A DNA stretch of 18,318 nt from Sphaerochaetaceae bacterium (GTDB lineage Bacteria; Spirochaetota; Spirochaetia; Sphaerochaetales; Sphaerochaetaceae): the NCBI GenBank assembly GCA_016302165.1, contig JAEDOD010000028.1, positions 1 through 18,318 on the forward strand. The letters run 5' to 3'. The notes under the pieces were generated by a model. That model was not told where the DNA came from and did not search any database. It saw nothing but the letters and a program-made list of their open reading frames with translations. Made by a program: the position numbers and the translations under genes. Positions 1 to 5,572 of the stretch are shown in pieces. Numbering within the stretch: position 1 is the first letter of the stretch; each line of letters opens with the position of its first letter.

Positions 1-152
1 AGAAAGGAATTGCGAAAGGAATAGAGAAAGGTAAGTTCGAGGAGCTTAATGACCTTGTAAGGAAAGGAATTATCTCCATTGAGACAGCAGCAGAGACAAA
101 AGGCATGACTGTGGAGGAGTTCAGGAGGAAGGTCGCCAGCCTTGGGGTATAA
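1..152 (+). CDS. C-terminal end of an Rpn-family PD-(D/E)XK nuclease/transposase (5' truncated by window edge)
   Basis: The reading frame is open from base 3 to a TAA at 150-152 and has no start here, so this is the 3' end of a gene that begins before the window. The 49 visible residues start in a KGIxKG repeat, pass through a helix-rich stretch (FEELNDLVRKG, then MTVEEFRRKV) and end SLGV. Tails of this kind, with GIEKG repeats and a short charged helical end, are typical of the Rpn/PDDEXK_2 group of recombination-promoting nucleases. The catalytic domain is outside the window, so its intactness cannot be judged. Bases 1-145 are identical to 255-399, inside the next gene; the two copies diverge only in the last codons before their stops. 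The family call comes from tail style only. Confidence 0.55.
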   Translation, partial: KGIAKGIEKGKFEELNDLVRKGIISIETAAETKGMTVEEFRRKVASLGV

Positions 153-202
153 GAGCTTTCAAGGTTTTATGGCTTCTGTAGCTTAAGAGAGGGGTGAGAG
201 AA

Positions 203-406
203 ATGTGTAATCTGGATATGGCTTACGAAGCAGCTGGAATTGAGAAAGGAATTGAGAAAGGAATTGCGAAAGGAATAGAGAAAGGTAAGTTCGAGGAGCT
301 TAATGACCTTGTAAGGAAAGGAATTATCTCCATTGAGACAGCAGCAGAGACAAAAGGCATGACTGTGGAGGAGTTCAGGAGGAAGGTCGCCAGCCTTGGA
401 TTGTAG
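203..406 (+). CDS. Free-standing Rpn-type C-terminal tail protein (67 aa)
   Basis: A complete small ORF beginning MCNLDMAYEAAG, followed by four KGIE/KGIA-type repeats and the same 45-residue helical tail as the partial gene at 1-152, ending SLGL. An in-frame TAG at 179-181 prevents it from being read as part of a longer protein. I prefer ATG 203: GAGGGG at 189-194 lies 8 nt upstream, whereas GTG 194 would sit almost on top of its ribosome site. The MCN...GI.KGI.KG pattern is the usual C-terminal region of Rpn-family nucleases, so this is that domain without its nuclease. In E. coli RpnA, an internal start makes a similar small C-terminal protein that inhibits the full-length nuclease. By analogy this could be an antitoxin-like partner of the upstream gene. 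It could also be only a duplicated fragment left by recombination. Confidence 0.55.
   Translation: MCNLDMAYEAAGIEKGIEKGIAKGIEKGKFEELNDLVRKGIISIETAAETKGMTVEEFRRKVASLGL
236..283 (+). repeat. Four 12-bp tandem units coding GIEK/GIAK
   Basis: Four consecutive 12-bp units (GGAATTGAGAAA, the same again, GGAATTGCGAAA, GGAATAGAGAAA) encode a tetrapeptide repeat within the small Rpn-tail protein. The length keeps the frame, so unit gain or loss would change only tail length. At least the last two units also occur in the copy at the window's left edge. Confidence 0.85.
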
Positions 407-494
407 AGTTTTCATCTTTCAGATGTCTGAAGCTCAACGAAGAGTTTGTTGTCTTGAATGATGAAAGGGAGCAACATCTTTCTGGAGGATTGGA

Positions 495-1082
495 ATGGAT
501 CAGGAAAAAGTCGGAAGAATCATCAGAACTTTCAGAAAAGATAAAGGAATGACTCAGCTTGAGCTTTCAGAGCTTCTTGGTGTAACAGACAGGGCTGTAT
601 CCAAATGGGAAAGAGGCCTTGGCTGCCCGGATGTCTCATTTCTGCCAAAGTTAAGTGAGATATTCTCAATAGACATCAGATCCATTCTTGAAGGCGAAAT
701 GGAAGAGAACGCAATGCGAAGCGGGAACATGAAGAAGACAAAGTTCTATGTGTGTCCCATATGTGGAAATGTCATATTGGCAGAAGGGAATGCCAATGTA
801 GTGTGCTGTGGAAGAAGGCTGGAGGAAAAGGAAGAAAAGAAAAGCTCTGATAGCCAGGAGCTGAAGACGGAGAGAACTGACAGTACAGAGCTATATGTCT
901 CCTCTGACCACTGCATGACCAAGGAGGACTATATCTCCTTCATCTGTTATGCCACATCAGATTCCATACTGCTGAGAAAGCTTTATCCAGAGTGGGGAAT
1001 ATCCTTCAATTTCCCTTGGCTGGGGCATGGAAAGATATTGTGGTATTCGGAAAAAGAAGGGCTAAAGTACCGCCTTATATGA
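495..1082 (+). CDS. XRE-family transcriptional regulator with desulfoferrodoxin-like zinc/iron-binding tail
   Basis: The 195-residue protein starts with a Cro/CI-type helix-turn-helix domain (residues about 7-62); MTQLELSELLGVTDRAVSKW holds the two DNA-binding helices. After a linker comes a metal-site-like segment, CPICG at 87-91 and VCCG at 103-106, then a long charged insert and a C-terminal region (DHCMTKEDYISFI, LRKLYPEWG, LWYSEKEGL) resembling desulfoferrodoxin/neelaredoxin-like ends of clostridial XRE regulators. The usual His of DHxM is kept. A redox- or metal-responsive repressor is plausible; targets are unknown. ATG 495 has GGAGG at 484-488 with 6-nt spacing. The gene stands alone between the Rpn tail and rpsU, with no clear terminator after it, so some read-through into rpsU is possible. 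Confidence 0.8.
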   Translation: MDQEKVGRIIRTFRKDKGMTQLELSELLGVTDRAVSKWERGLGCPDVSFLPKLSEIFSIDIRSILEGEMEENAMRSGNMKKTKFYVCPICGNVILAEGNANVVCCGRRLEEKEEKKSSDSQELKTERTDSTELYVSSDHCMTKEDYISFICYATSDSILLRKLYPEWGISFNFPWLGHGKILWYSEKEGLKYRLI

Positions 1083-1187
1083 CTTTTTCGTGATTTTACG
1101 CCTGTGAAGGTAGTGACAAACCCTAAAGGAGTGTAGTAACCTCTCTTAGGATTCTTGAGCCTACGGGCAGAGGAGGTGAGATAATAT

Positions 1188-1397
1188 ATGGCATTCGTCA
1201 AAGTTGATGAAACAGAACCACTTGAGAAAGCGATTAAGCGTTTCAAGAGAATGGTTGAGAAGGAAGGCGTCATCAGAGATTACAAGATGCGCAGATACTT
1301 CGAGAAGCCATCTGCTATCCAGCACCGCAAGAATAAGGCTATGGCCAGAAAGCAGATGCTCAAGAATAAGAAGATGCACGCTTCCAAGGCTTATTGA
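1188..1397 (+). CDS. rpsU: Small ribosomal subunit protein bS21
   Basis: This 69-residue, strongly basic protein has the bS21 pattern: an N-terminal strand (MAFVKVDETEPLEKAIKRFK), the central EGVIRDYKMRRYFEKPS helix region, and a Lys/Arg-rich end. bS21 binds the 30S platform near the anti-Shine-Dalgarno of 16S rRNA and helps translation initiation. Length matches the family (about 55-75 residues). A near-consensus ribosome site, AGGAGGTG at 1171-1178, lies 9 nt before ATG 1188, and an intrinsic terminator follows directly. It is not next to dnaG or rpoD as in some bacteria and appears as a single-gene unit here. No convincing own promoter was found in 1083-1187. Confidence 0.95.
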   Translation: MAFVKVDETEPLEKAIKRFKRMVEKEGVIRDYKMRRYFEKPSAIQHRKNKAMARKQMLKNKKMHASKAY

Positions 1398-1415
1398 GCC
1401 TTACTCAAGACAGGA

Positions 1416-1443
1416 GCCCTCGGTTTTCCGGGGGCCTTTCTAA
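1416..1443 (+). terminator. Intrinsic terminator of rpsU
   Basis: Stem 1416-1423 (GCCCTCGG) pairs with 1428-1435 (CCGGGGGC), with one G-U pair and a TTTT loop, followed by a T-rich run CTTTCTAATTT. It lies 19 bp after the rpsU stop. Confidence 0.85.
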
Positions 1444-1467
1444 TTTCCACGCGAAGGGGCAAGTTTG

Positions 1468-1681
1468 ATGGAAAAGACTGATACCAGGACATTGCTGGTC
1501 CTGAAAGCAATCAAGCTTTTTAAGGAGCGGGGCGTAGATAACGTCTCCACAATGGATATTGTAAGGGGAAACAACATCAAGTGGGTGCTACAGATGGGGC
1601 GAGTCCGATCTTCTTGGAGATGCGAAGAAGGCTCTGGATACCCTTTTCCTTCCCTTGGATGAATACAGGCTGGTGAAATGA
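1468..1681 (+). pseudogene. Relic of a TetR-family regulator (internally deleted, frameshifted)
   Basis: From ATG 1468 the first 30 or so codons read like a TetR N-terminal helix-turn-helix (LVLKAIKLFKERGVDNVSTM, then DIVRGNN); the expected GTLYYYF recognition-helix continuation is missing. That frame ends at 1660-1662. In the +1 frame the sequence continues as a protein-like end (SDLLGDAKKALDTLF, then LPLDEYRLVK) and stops with TGA at 1679-1681. That TGA overlaps the ATG of the DUF1848 gene as ATGA, the arrangement of two coupled genes. The whole relic has room for about 71 codons, against about 190 for a working TetR protein, so most of the ligand-binding domain is gone. Reading: a dead local regulator of the downstream gene. 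A sequencing error could explain the shift but not the missing length. Confidence 0.6.
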
Positions 1682-2595
1682 TAGCCTTTGCCTCAATGCG
1701 CACTGATATTCCTGCCTTCTACAGCCAATGGCTACTGAAAAGGATGGAGGAAGGAGTAGTTATGGTGCGTAGTCCCTATGGAAAGAACCTGGTATATAGC
1801 CTAGACTTCAATCCGAAAACAATAGACTGCCTTGGAATCTGCACTAAGGACCCAGGGAAGCTTATTCCTCATCTCTCTACTTTCCGGAACTGGAACACTC
1901 TATGGCATGTGACAATTACTCCATATTCCAGGGAATACGAGCCAGGAATCCAAGACAAAAGAAGTATAGTGGAAGCCTTCAGAAACCTATCTCTTAGAGT
2001 CGGAAAGGAAAGGGTGGTGTGGAGATATGACCCGGTGTTTCTGTCCCCTTCCTTTCCCCTTTCCTCCCATAAGGCCTGGTTCGCTACGCTCTCGTCCCTT
2101 CTGGAGGGTTATACAGATAGAGTCGTATTCTCCTTTCTGGATATATACCCACATATAAAGGAGAGGCTGGAGACGATGGAAATAAAACCACCAACAAGAA
2201 GCGAGAAGGAGGAATTGGTCCAGTTTTTTGTCCAGGAGGGAAGACGTCACAAAATGGAAGTCTCCAGCTGCGCTGAAGGATCCTGGATGGAAGAATACGG
2301 TGTAGAGACGGCCGGATGCTTTACAAAAGATGTGTGGGAAAAGTGCTGCGGAAAGCGGCTGAATATACCCAAAACCAAGGGAAAGAGAAAGGAGTGCAGC
2401 TGCATTCTCGGCTTCGATATCGGTGGATATGGAGGATGCAGAATGGGCTGTGTCTACTGCTATGGAAGAGGGGACGAAAGAAGAGAAGGACACAATCCTC
2501 TTTCACCTCTTCTTTTCGGATGGCCGGGAAAGAATGATGAAATCAAAAATGTGAAGGCAGAAAGCTGGATCGATGGGGAGGGATGGCTTCTATGA
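1678..2595 (+). CDS. DUF1848 family protein, putative iron-sulfur (radical-SAM-like) protein
   Basis: The 305-residue protein has the DUF1848 landmarks in order: ASMRTDIPAFYSQW near the start, a TKDPGKL segment, VTITPYSREYEP, VWRYDPVFLS, FSFLDIYPHI, and a cysteine-rich C-terminal part. The latter has C240-x-C242, FDIGGYGGC and C254-x3-C258-x2-C261-Y. The last spacing is that of a radical-SAM 4Fe-4S cluster, though at the C-terminal end of the protein. The reaction is unknown. Most relatives read NP in the TKDPG segment, a small difference. It overlaps the TetR relic by ATGA, so translation was probably coupled; no strong ribosome site precedes it now, and expression may be reduced. Length is close to the usual 300. 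Confidence 0.8.
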   Translation: MIAFASMRTDIPAFYSQWLLKRMEEGVVMVRSPYGKNLVYSLDFNPKTIDCLGICTKDPGKLIPHLSTFRNWNTLWHVTITPYSREYEPGIQDKRSIVEAFRNLSLRVGKERVVWRYDPVFLSPSFPLSSHKAWFATLSSLLEGYTDRVVFSFLDIYPHIKERLETMEIKPPTRSEKEELVQFFVQEGRRHKMEVSSCAEGSWMEEYGVETAGCFTKDVWEKCCGKRLNIPKTKGKRKECSCILGFDIGGYGGCRMGCVYCYGRGDERREGHNPLSPLLFGWPGKNDEIKNVKAESWIDGEGWLL

Positions 2596-2620
2596 AAAAA
2601 GAGGTGCATCGCTGCACCTC
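2595..2620 (-). terminator. Intrinsic terminator of the KDPG aldolase gene
   Basis: A perfect 8-bp stem (2601-2608 GAGGTGCA with 2613-2620 TGCACCTC, loop 4) is followed on the minus strand by TTTTTT (2600-2595). It sits about 20 bp past the minus-strand stop and also touches the end of the convergent DUF1848 gene. There is no T-run on the plus strand, so it mainly serves the minus strand. Confidence 0.85.
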
Positions 2621-2640
2621 CCATAAATCACTGGATATGA

Positions 2641-3606
2641 TCATTTTGCCATGAAGTGGATTGCAAATCCTCCAATCTCTTCGTTGACATAGAAGAACTT
2701 CACCTTGCCTGAAGCATCATAGGTGTAGGAGTCTTCAGCGATTGTATAACCAAGATTCTTTACATAGTTCATAGCTCTCTGGACGTTGTTGACCTTGTAG
2801 CCGATGTGGCCATGGGTTCCTCTTCCGTTCTCGTTCATGATTTCAATGGACTTGTCCATGAAGAAGGACTTGCTTGTTGCAGAAGGAATCATGCCGAAAG
2901 CGCCAAACTTCTTTGTCATGGCCTCAGCGCAGTCCTTGCACTTTGCGTTGATTCCGAAGTGAGCCAGCTCAAAGCCCTGAAGCTTTGTGACAGCCTCTCT
3001 GCAGAGAGCTTCGATTTCATCCCACTTGTCTTCATTGATGAGATCAGCCTTGACCATCCATGATCCGCCTACAGCCAGGACATTCTTTGCCCTTGCGTAT
3101 TCTTCAAGGTTAGCTGTATTGATGCCGCCTGTGGTCATGAACTTAACCTGAGGGAATGGGCCTCCGAGATCCTTGAGCATCTTTACTCCGCCTGAAGACT
3201 CAGCAGGGAAGAACTTCAATACCTTGAGTCCAAGGTTCACTCCCTTCTGGATTTCAGAAGCTGAAGATACTCCTGGAGTTACAGGAATACCATTCTCCTG
3301 ACACCATCTTACTGTGCCTTCGTCCAGGCCTGGGGAGACAATGAACTTTGCTCCAGCCTTCACAGCCCTTTCAGCTGTCTCCTTGTTGAGGACAGTTCCT
3401 GCTCCGACAATCATCTCTGGGAAAGCTGTGGTCATTCTTCTGATGGCCTCTTCTGCGGCATCTGTCCTGAAGGTGACCTCTGCGCAAGGGATTCCTCCCT
3501 TGATCATGGCTTCTGCCAGCTTTTCCGCCTTTGCTGCGTCGTCAATCTTTACTACAGGTACGATTCCAAGATTATGGAAGAATTCGAAGATTTCTGATTC
3601 TGTCAT
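2641..3606 (-). CDS. eda: 2-keto-3-deoxy-6-phosphogluconate aldolase fused to a VOC domain
   Basis: Residues 1-210 form a class I KDPG/KHG aldolase, splitting KDPG into pyruvate and glyceraldehyde-3-phosphate in the cytoplasm. Visible landmarks are catalytic Glu43 in AEVTFR, GAGTVLN at 68-74, SPGLDEG, and the Schiff-base Lys131 in LKFFPAES; these line up with Glu45 and Lys133 of E. coli Eda. Residues 212-321 (from FELAHFGIN to FAIHFMAK) look like a glyoxalase/VOC fold, with HFGIN and HGHIGYKV strands. Ordinary Eda has about 210 residues, so the extra 110 are a true fusion, known in some anaerobes; the function of the tail is unclear. The gene is divergent from kdgK, whose product makes its substrate. 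ATG 3606 is preceded by AGAGG at about 9 nt. Confidence 0.92.
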   Translation of the reverse strand: MTESEIFEFFHNLGIVPVVKIDDAAKAEKLAEAMIKGGIPCAEVTFRTDAAEEAIRRMTTAFPEMIVGAGTVLNKETAERAVKAGAKFIVSPGLDEGTVRWCQENGIPVTPGVSSASEIQKGVNLGLKVLKFFPAESSGGVKMLKDLGGPFPQVKFMTTGGINTANLEEYARAKNVLAVGGSWMVKADLINEDKWDEIEALCREAVTKLQGFELAHFGINAKCKDCAEAMTKKFGAFGMIPSATSKSFFMDKSIEIMNENGRGTHGHIGYKVNNVQRAMNYVKNLGYTIAEDSYTYDASGKVKFFYVNEEIGGFAIHFMAK

Positions 3607-3627
3607 GTTTTATAACCTCTCAAAAGA

Positions 3628-3656
3628 ATTATAGCACTTCAAAACCGACTTATTAA
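3628..3656 (-). promoter_or_regulatory. Promoter of eda
   Basis: On the minus strand TTAATA (3656-3651) and TATAAT (3633-3628) are separated by 17 bp. The -10 is perfect and the -35 matches 4 of 6. The start of transcription would be about 15-20 nt before the ATG. Confidence 0.6.
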
Positions 3657-3676
3657 CGAAAGATTCAGACATTTTG

Positions 3677-3706
3677 TTGACTCTTGCAAACACTGAAAAC
3701 TAAAAT
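3677..3706 (+). promoter_or_regulatory. Promoter of kdgK
   Basis: TTGACT (3677-3682) and TAAAAT (3701-3706) are 18 bp apart and lie about 26 bp before the kdgK ATG. Its -35 is only 20 bp from the eda -35, so one regulator bound between 3651 and 3682 could control both directions. Confidence 0.65.
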
Positions 3707-3731
3707 ATCAGCAAAAATTAGGGAGGCAACG

Positions 3732-4769
3732 ATGTCCAACAAGAAATATGTAACATTTGGTGAAATAATGCTTCGTCTCAGAAGCCCTGAACATGAGAGA
3801 CTTTTCCAGAGCCCTCAGCTTGAAGCAACTTTCGGTGGTGGAGAGGCAAACGTATCTGTCTCCCTTTCCATCTTCGGTGAAAAGTCCCAGTTCGTGACAG
3901 CACTTCCAGACAATGCTGTCGGTGAGGCATGCAAGAGGGAAGTCATGAAGTATGGTGTGGATACAAGCGCCATCAACATGGTGAAGGGCGGAAGACTTGG
4001 AATCTATTTCCTGGAGACAGGCGCTGTACAGAGACCAAGCCTTGTAGTCTACGACAGAGCTGAATCCGCCATTGCCAAGGCAAAGCCAGAGGATTTCAAC
4101 TGGGATGAAATCATGAAGGATGCTGGCTGGTTCCATACCACAGGTATCACTCCAGCTGTCAGCCAGAGCGCTGCAGATTGTGCTCTCGAGGCAATGAAGG
4201 CTGCAAAGAAGGCAGGAGCAACTGTCTCCATCGACCTTAACTACAGAAAGAAGCTCTGGAACTACGGCAAGGATGCTCCGGAAGTCATGAGAGAGCTTGT
4301 AAAGTACGCTGATGTAGTCATCGCCAACGAGGAAGATATCCAGAAGTGTCTCGGTATCGCTGCAGACAGCGACGTAACTTCCGGTAAGCTTGATACAGCC
4401 ATCTACGAAGAGCTGACACAGAAGGTCAAGGCTCAGTTCCCAAACGTCCAGTATGTTGCTGTAACACTCAGGGAATCCAAGAGCGCAGACCACAACGGAT
4501 GGAGCGCAGCTCTCAGCGGAAAGACAGGCTTCTATCTCTCCAGACACTATGAGATCACAGATATCGTGGACAGAGTCGGTGGTGGAGACAGCTTCGCAGC
4601 TGGCATCATCTACGGTCTCAGCCATTACAGCGACGAGCAGTATGCAATCAACTTCGCAGTTGCAGCATCCTGTCTGAAGCACACCATCAATGGAGACTTC
4701 AACCTTTCCAGACTCAGTGAAGTTGAGGCTCTCTGCAAGGGCGATGGTTCAGGAAGAGTACAGAGATAA
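3732..4769 (+). CDS. kdgK: 2-keto-3-deoxygluconate kinase (PfkB/ribokinase family)
   Basis: The 345-residue protein phosphorylates KDG to KDPG with ATP, the step before Eda in hexuronate breakdown. PfkB features: VTFGEIMLRL at the N-terminus, the substrate-binding GGGEANVSVS at about 34-43, DLNYRKKLW near 168, and the ATP/anion-hole signature DRVGGGDSFAAG with catalytic Asp286. GEIMLRL and DLNYRKKLW favour a KDG-kinase subgroup over fructokinase; the divergent eda gene supports this. ATG 3732 is chosen because GGGAGG lies at 3721-3726, 5 nt upstream; a longer frame from TTG 3684 would start inside the promoter. Its own promoter and terminator make it a single-gene unit, with limited read-through possible into the esterase. 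Confidence 0.88.
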   Translation: MSNKKYVTFGEIMLRLRSPEHERLFQSPQLEATFGGGEANVSVSLSIFGEKSQFVTALPDNAVGEACKREVMKYGVDTSAINMVKGGRLGIYFLETGAVQRPSLVVYDRAESAIAKAKPEDFNWDEIMKDAGWFHTTGITPAVSQSAADCALEAMKAAKKAGATVSIDLNYRKKLWNYGKDAPEVMRELVKYADVVIANEEDIQKCLGIAADSDVTSGKLDTAIYEELTQKVKAQFPNVQYVAVTLRESKSADHNGWSAALSGKTGFYLSRHYEITDIVDRVGGGDSFAAGIIYGLSHYSDEQYAINFAVAASCLKHTINGDFNLSRLSEVEALCKGDGSGRVQR

Positions 4770-4791
4770 CAGTCATTATCTCTCTTTTTCA

Positions 4792-4821
4792 GGGTCGGTA
4801 ATTGTCAACCGGCCCTTTTTT
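4792..4821 (+). terminator. Intrinsic terminator of kdgK
   Basis: Stem 4792-4799 (GGGTCGGT) pairs with 4808-4815 (ACCGGCCC) with one G-U pair and an 8-nt loop, then TTTTTT at 4816-4821. The next gene starts only 31 bp further, so it may depend partly on read-through. Confidence 0.85.
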
Positions 4822-4852
4822 GGTAATCATCTATATATATGGAGGCTGAAGA

Positions 4853-5572
4853 GTGAATAGATTGTTTCTTCTAGGAGATTCCACTTGCGCTGAAAAAAAG
4901 AGGGAGGCCAGACCTGAGACAGGGTGGGGTGAAGCCTTCTATGAATACCTTGCTCCCGAGTGGATTACAGTAAACTGTGCCTTCAACGGTTTTTCCACAG
5001 TTTCTGCTCTGAAGAGCGGAACCTTTTCCTCTGTGCTCCTTTCCCTTAAAGAAGGGGATGCGGTCATCATTCAGTTTGGCCACAATGACCAGAAGAAGGA
5101 TGAAAGGGGAACTGATGCCTGGGGCAGCTACATCGCAAATCTTGTCTATATGGCAAACAAGATCAAGGAGAAGAAGGCGGAAGTCTATTTTGTCACCTCT
5201 GTGCCCAGGAGAATCTTCCTTTCCGGACGCATACAGGATACCCATGGTGACTATATAGCAGCCATGAAGGCGGCAGGCCATCAGGCTGGTGTTCCCGTTG
5301 TAGACATCACCTTCCCCCTTACTGAGGATCTGGTGAAGGCAGGAGACGAGGATAGCCGCAAGTATTACATGAACTTTGGAAAAGGTATCTATCCTAACTA
5401 TATGGAAGGTAAGGAAGATAACACCCACCTTAGACCGGAAGGTGCAAGATGGGTTGCGTCAACAGTAGCCGAAAAGCTGTCAAAACTAGTTCCTTTCCCT
5501 TCATTTCTTGCCTTAGAGGATACTGCTGTCTCTGTCTCCCCATCTGAAATGAAGTTTTCAGAGGAGCCATGA
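4853..5572 (+). CDS. SGNH/GDSL hydrolase, rhamnogalacturonan acetylesterase-like (CE12 type)
   Basis: A 239-residue serine esterase of the SGNH fold. Block I is LLGDST with nucleophile Ser10; the NCAFNGFST segment carries the oxyanion Gly; block III is QFGHND (76-79, Asn78); block V is DNTHLRP with Asp189 and His192 of the triad. The GDST start and DxTHL end are typical of rhamnogalacturonan acetylesterases such as YesT/RhgT, which remove acetyl groups from pectin backbones. There is no signal peptide, so it would act on imported oligosaccharides. GTG 4853 is the start, with GGAGG at 4841-4845, 7 nt upstream. Its last bases overlap the next gene as ATGA, indicating coupled translation. The neighbouring kdgK and eda support a pectin role; exact substrate is inferred. 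Confidence 0.82.
   Translation: MNRLFLLGDSTCAEKKREARPETGWGEAFYEYLAPEWITVNCAFNGFSTVSALKSGTFSSVLLSLKEGDAVIIQFGHNDQKKDERGTDAWGSYIANLVYMANKIKEKKAEVYFVTSVPRRIFLSGRIQDTHGDYIAAMKAAGHQAGVPVVDITFPLTEDLVKAGDEDSRKYYMNFGKGIYPNYMEGKEDNTHLRPEGARWVASTVAEKLSKLVPFPSFLALEDTAVSVSPSEMKFSEEP

Larger units (their letters stand above)
1..399 (+). repeat. Direct duplication, 145-bp identical copies (1-145 and 255-399)
   Basis: Bases 1-145 match 255-399 without a mismatch at a constant offset of 254. The right boundary is sharp: after the shared CTTGG the copies read GGTATAA and ATTGTAG. The left boundary of copy 1 is outside the window, so 145 bp is a minimum. Perfect identity, including third codon positions, points to a recent duplication or gene conversion. 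Confidence 0.9.

Noticed and set aside
1987..2493. 168-codon open frame on the minus strand
   Set aside because: It lies opposite the DUF1848 gene, which carries family motifs along its whole length; no ribosome site or motif on the minus strand.
3684..3731. N-terminal extension of kdgK from TTG 3684
   Set aside because: It would begin inside the promoter between -35 and -10, has no ribosome site, and the family starts at the ATG 3732 region with GGGAGG before it.
3708..4682. 324-codon open frame on the minus strand
   Set aside because: It lies wholly opposite kdgK, whose kinase motifs are unmistakable. The minus-strand product is Cys/Ser/Val-rich with no domain; it is a by-product of kdgK codon use.
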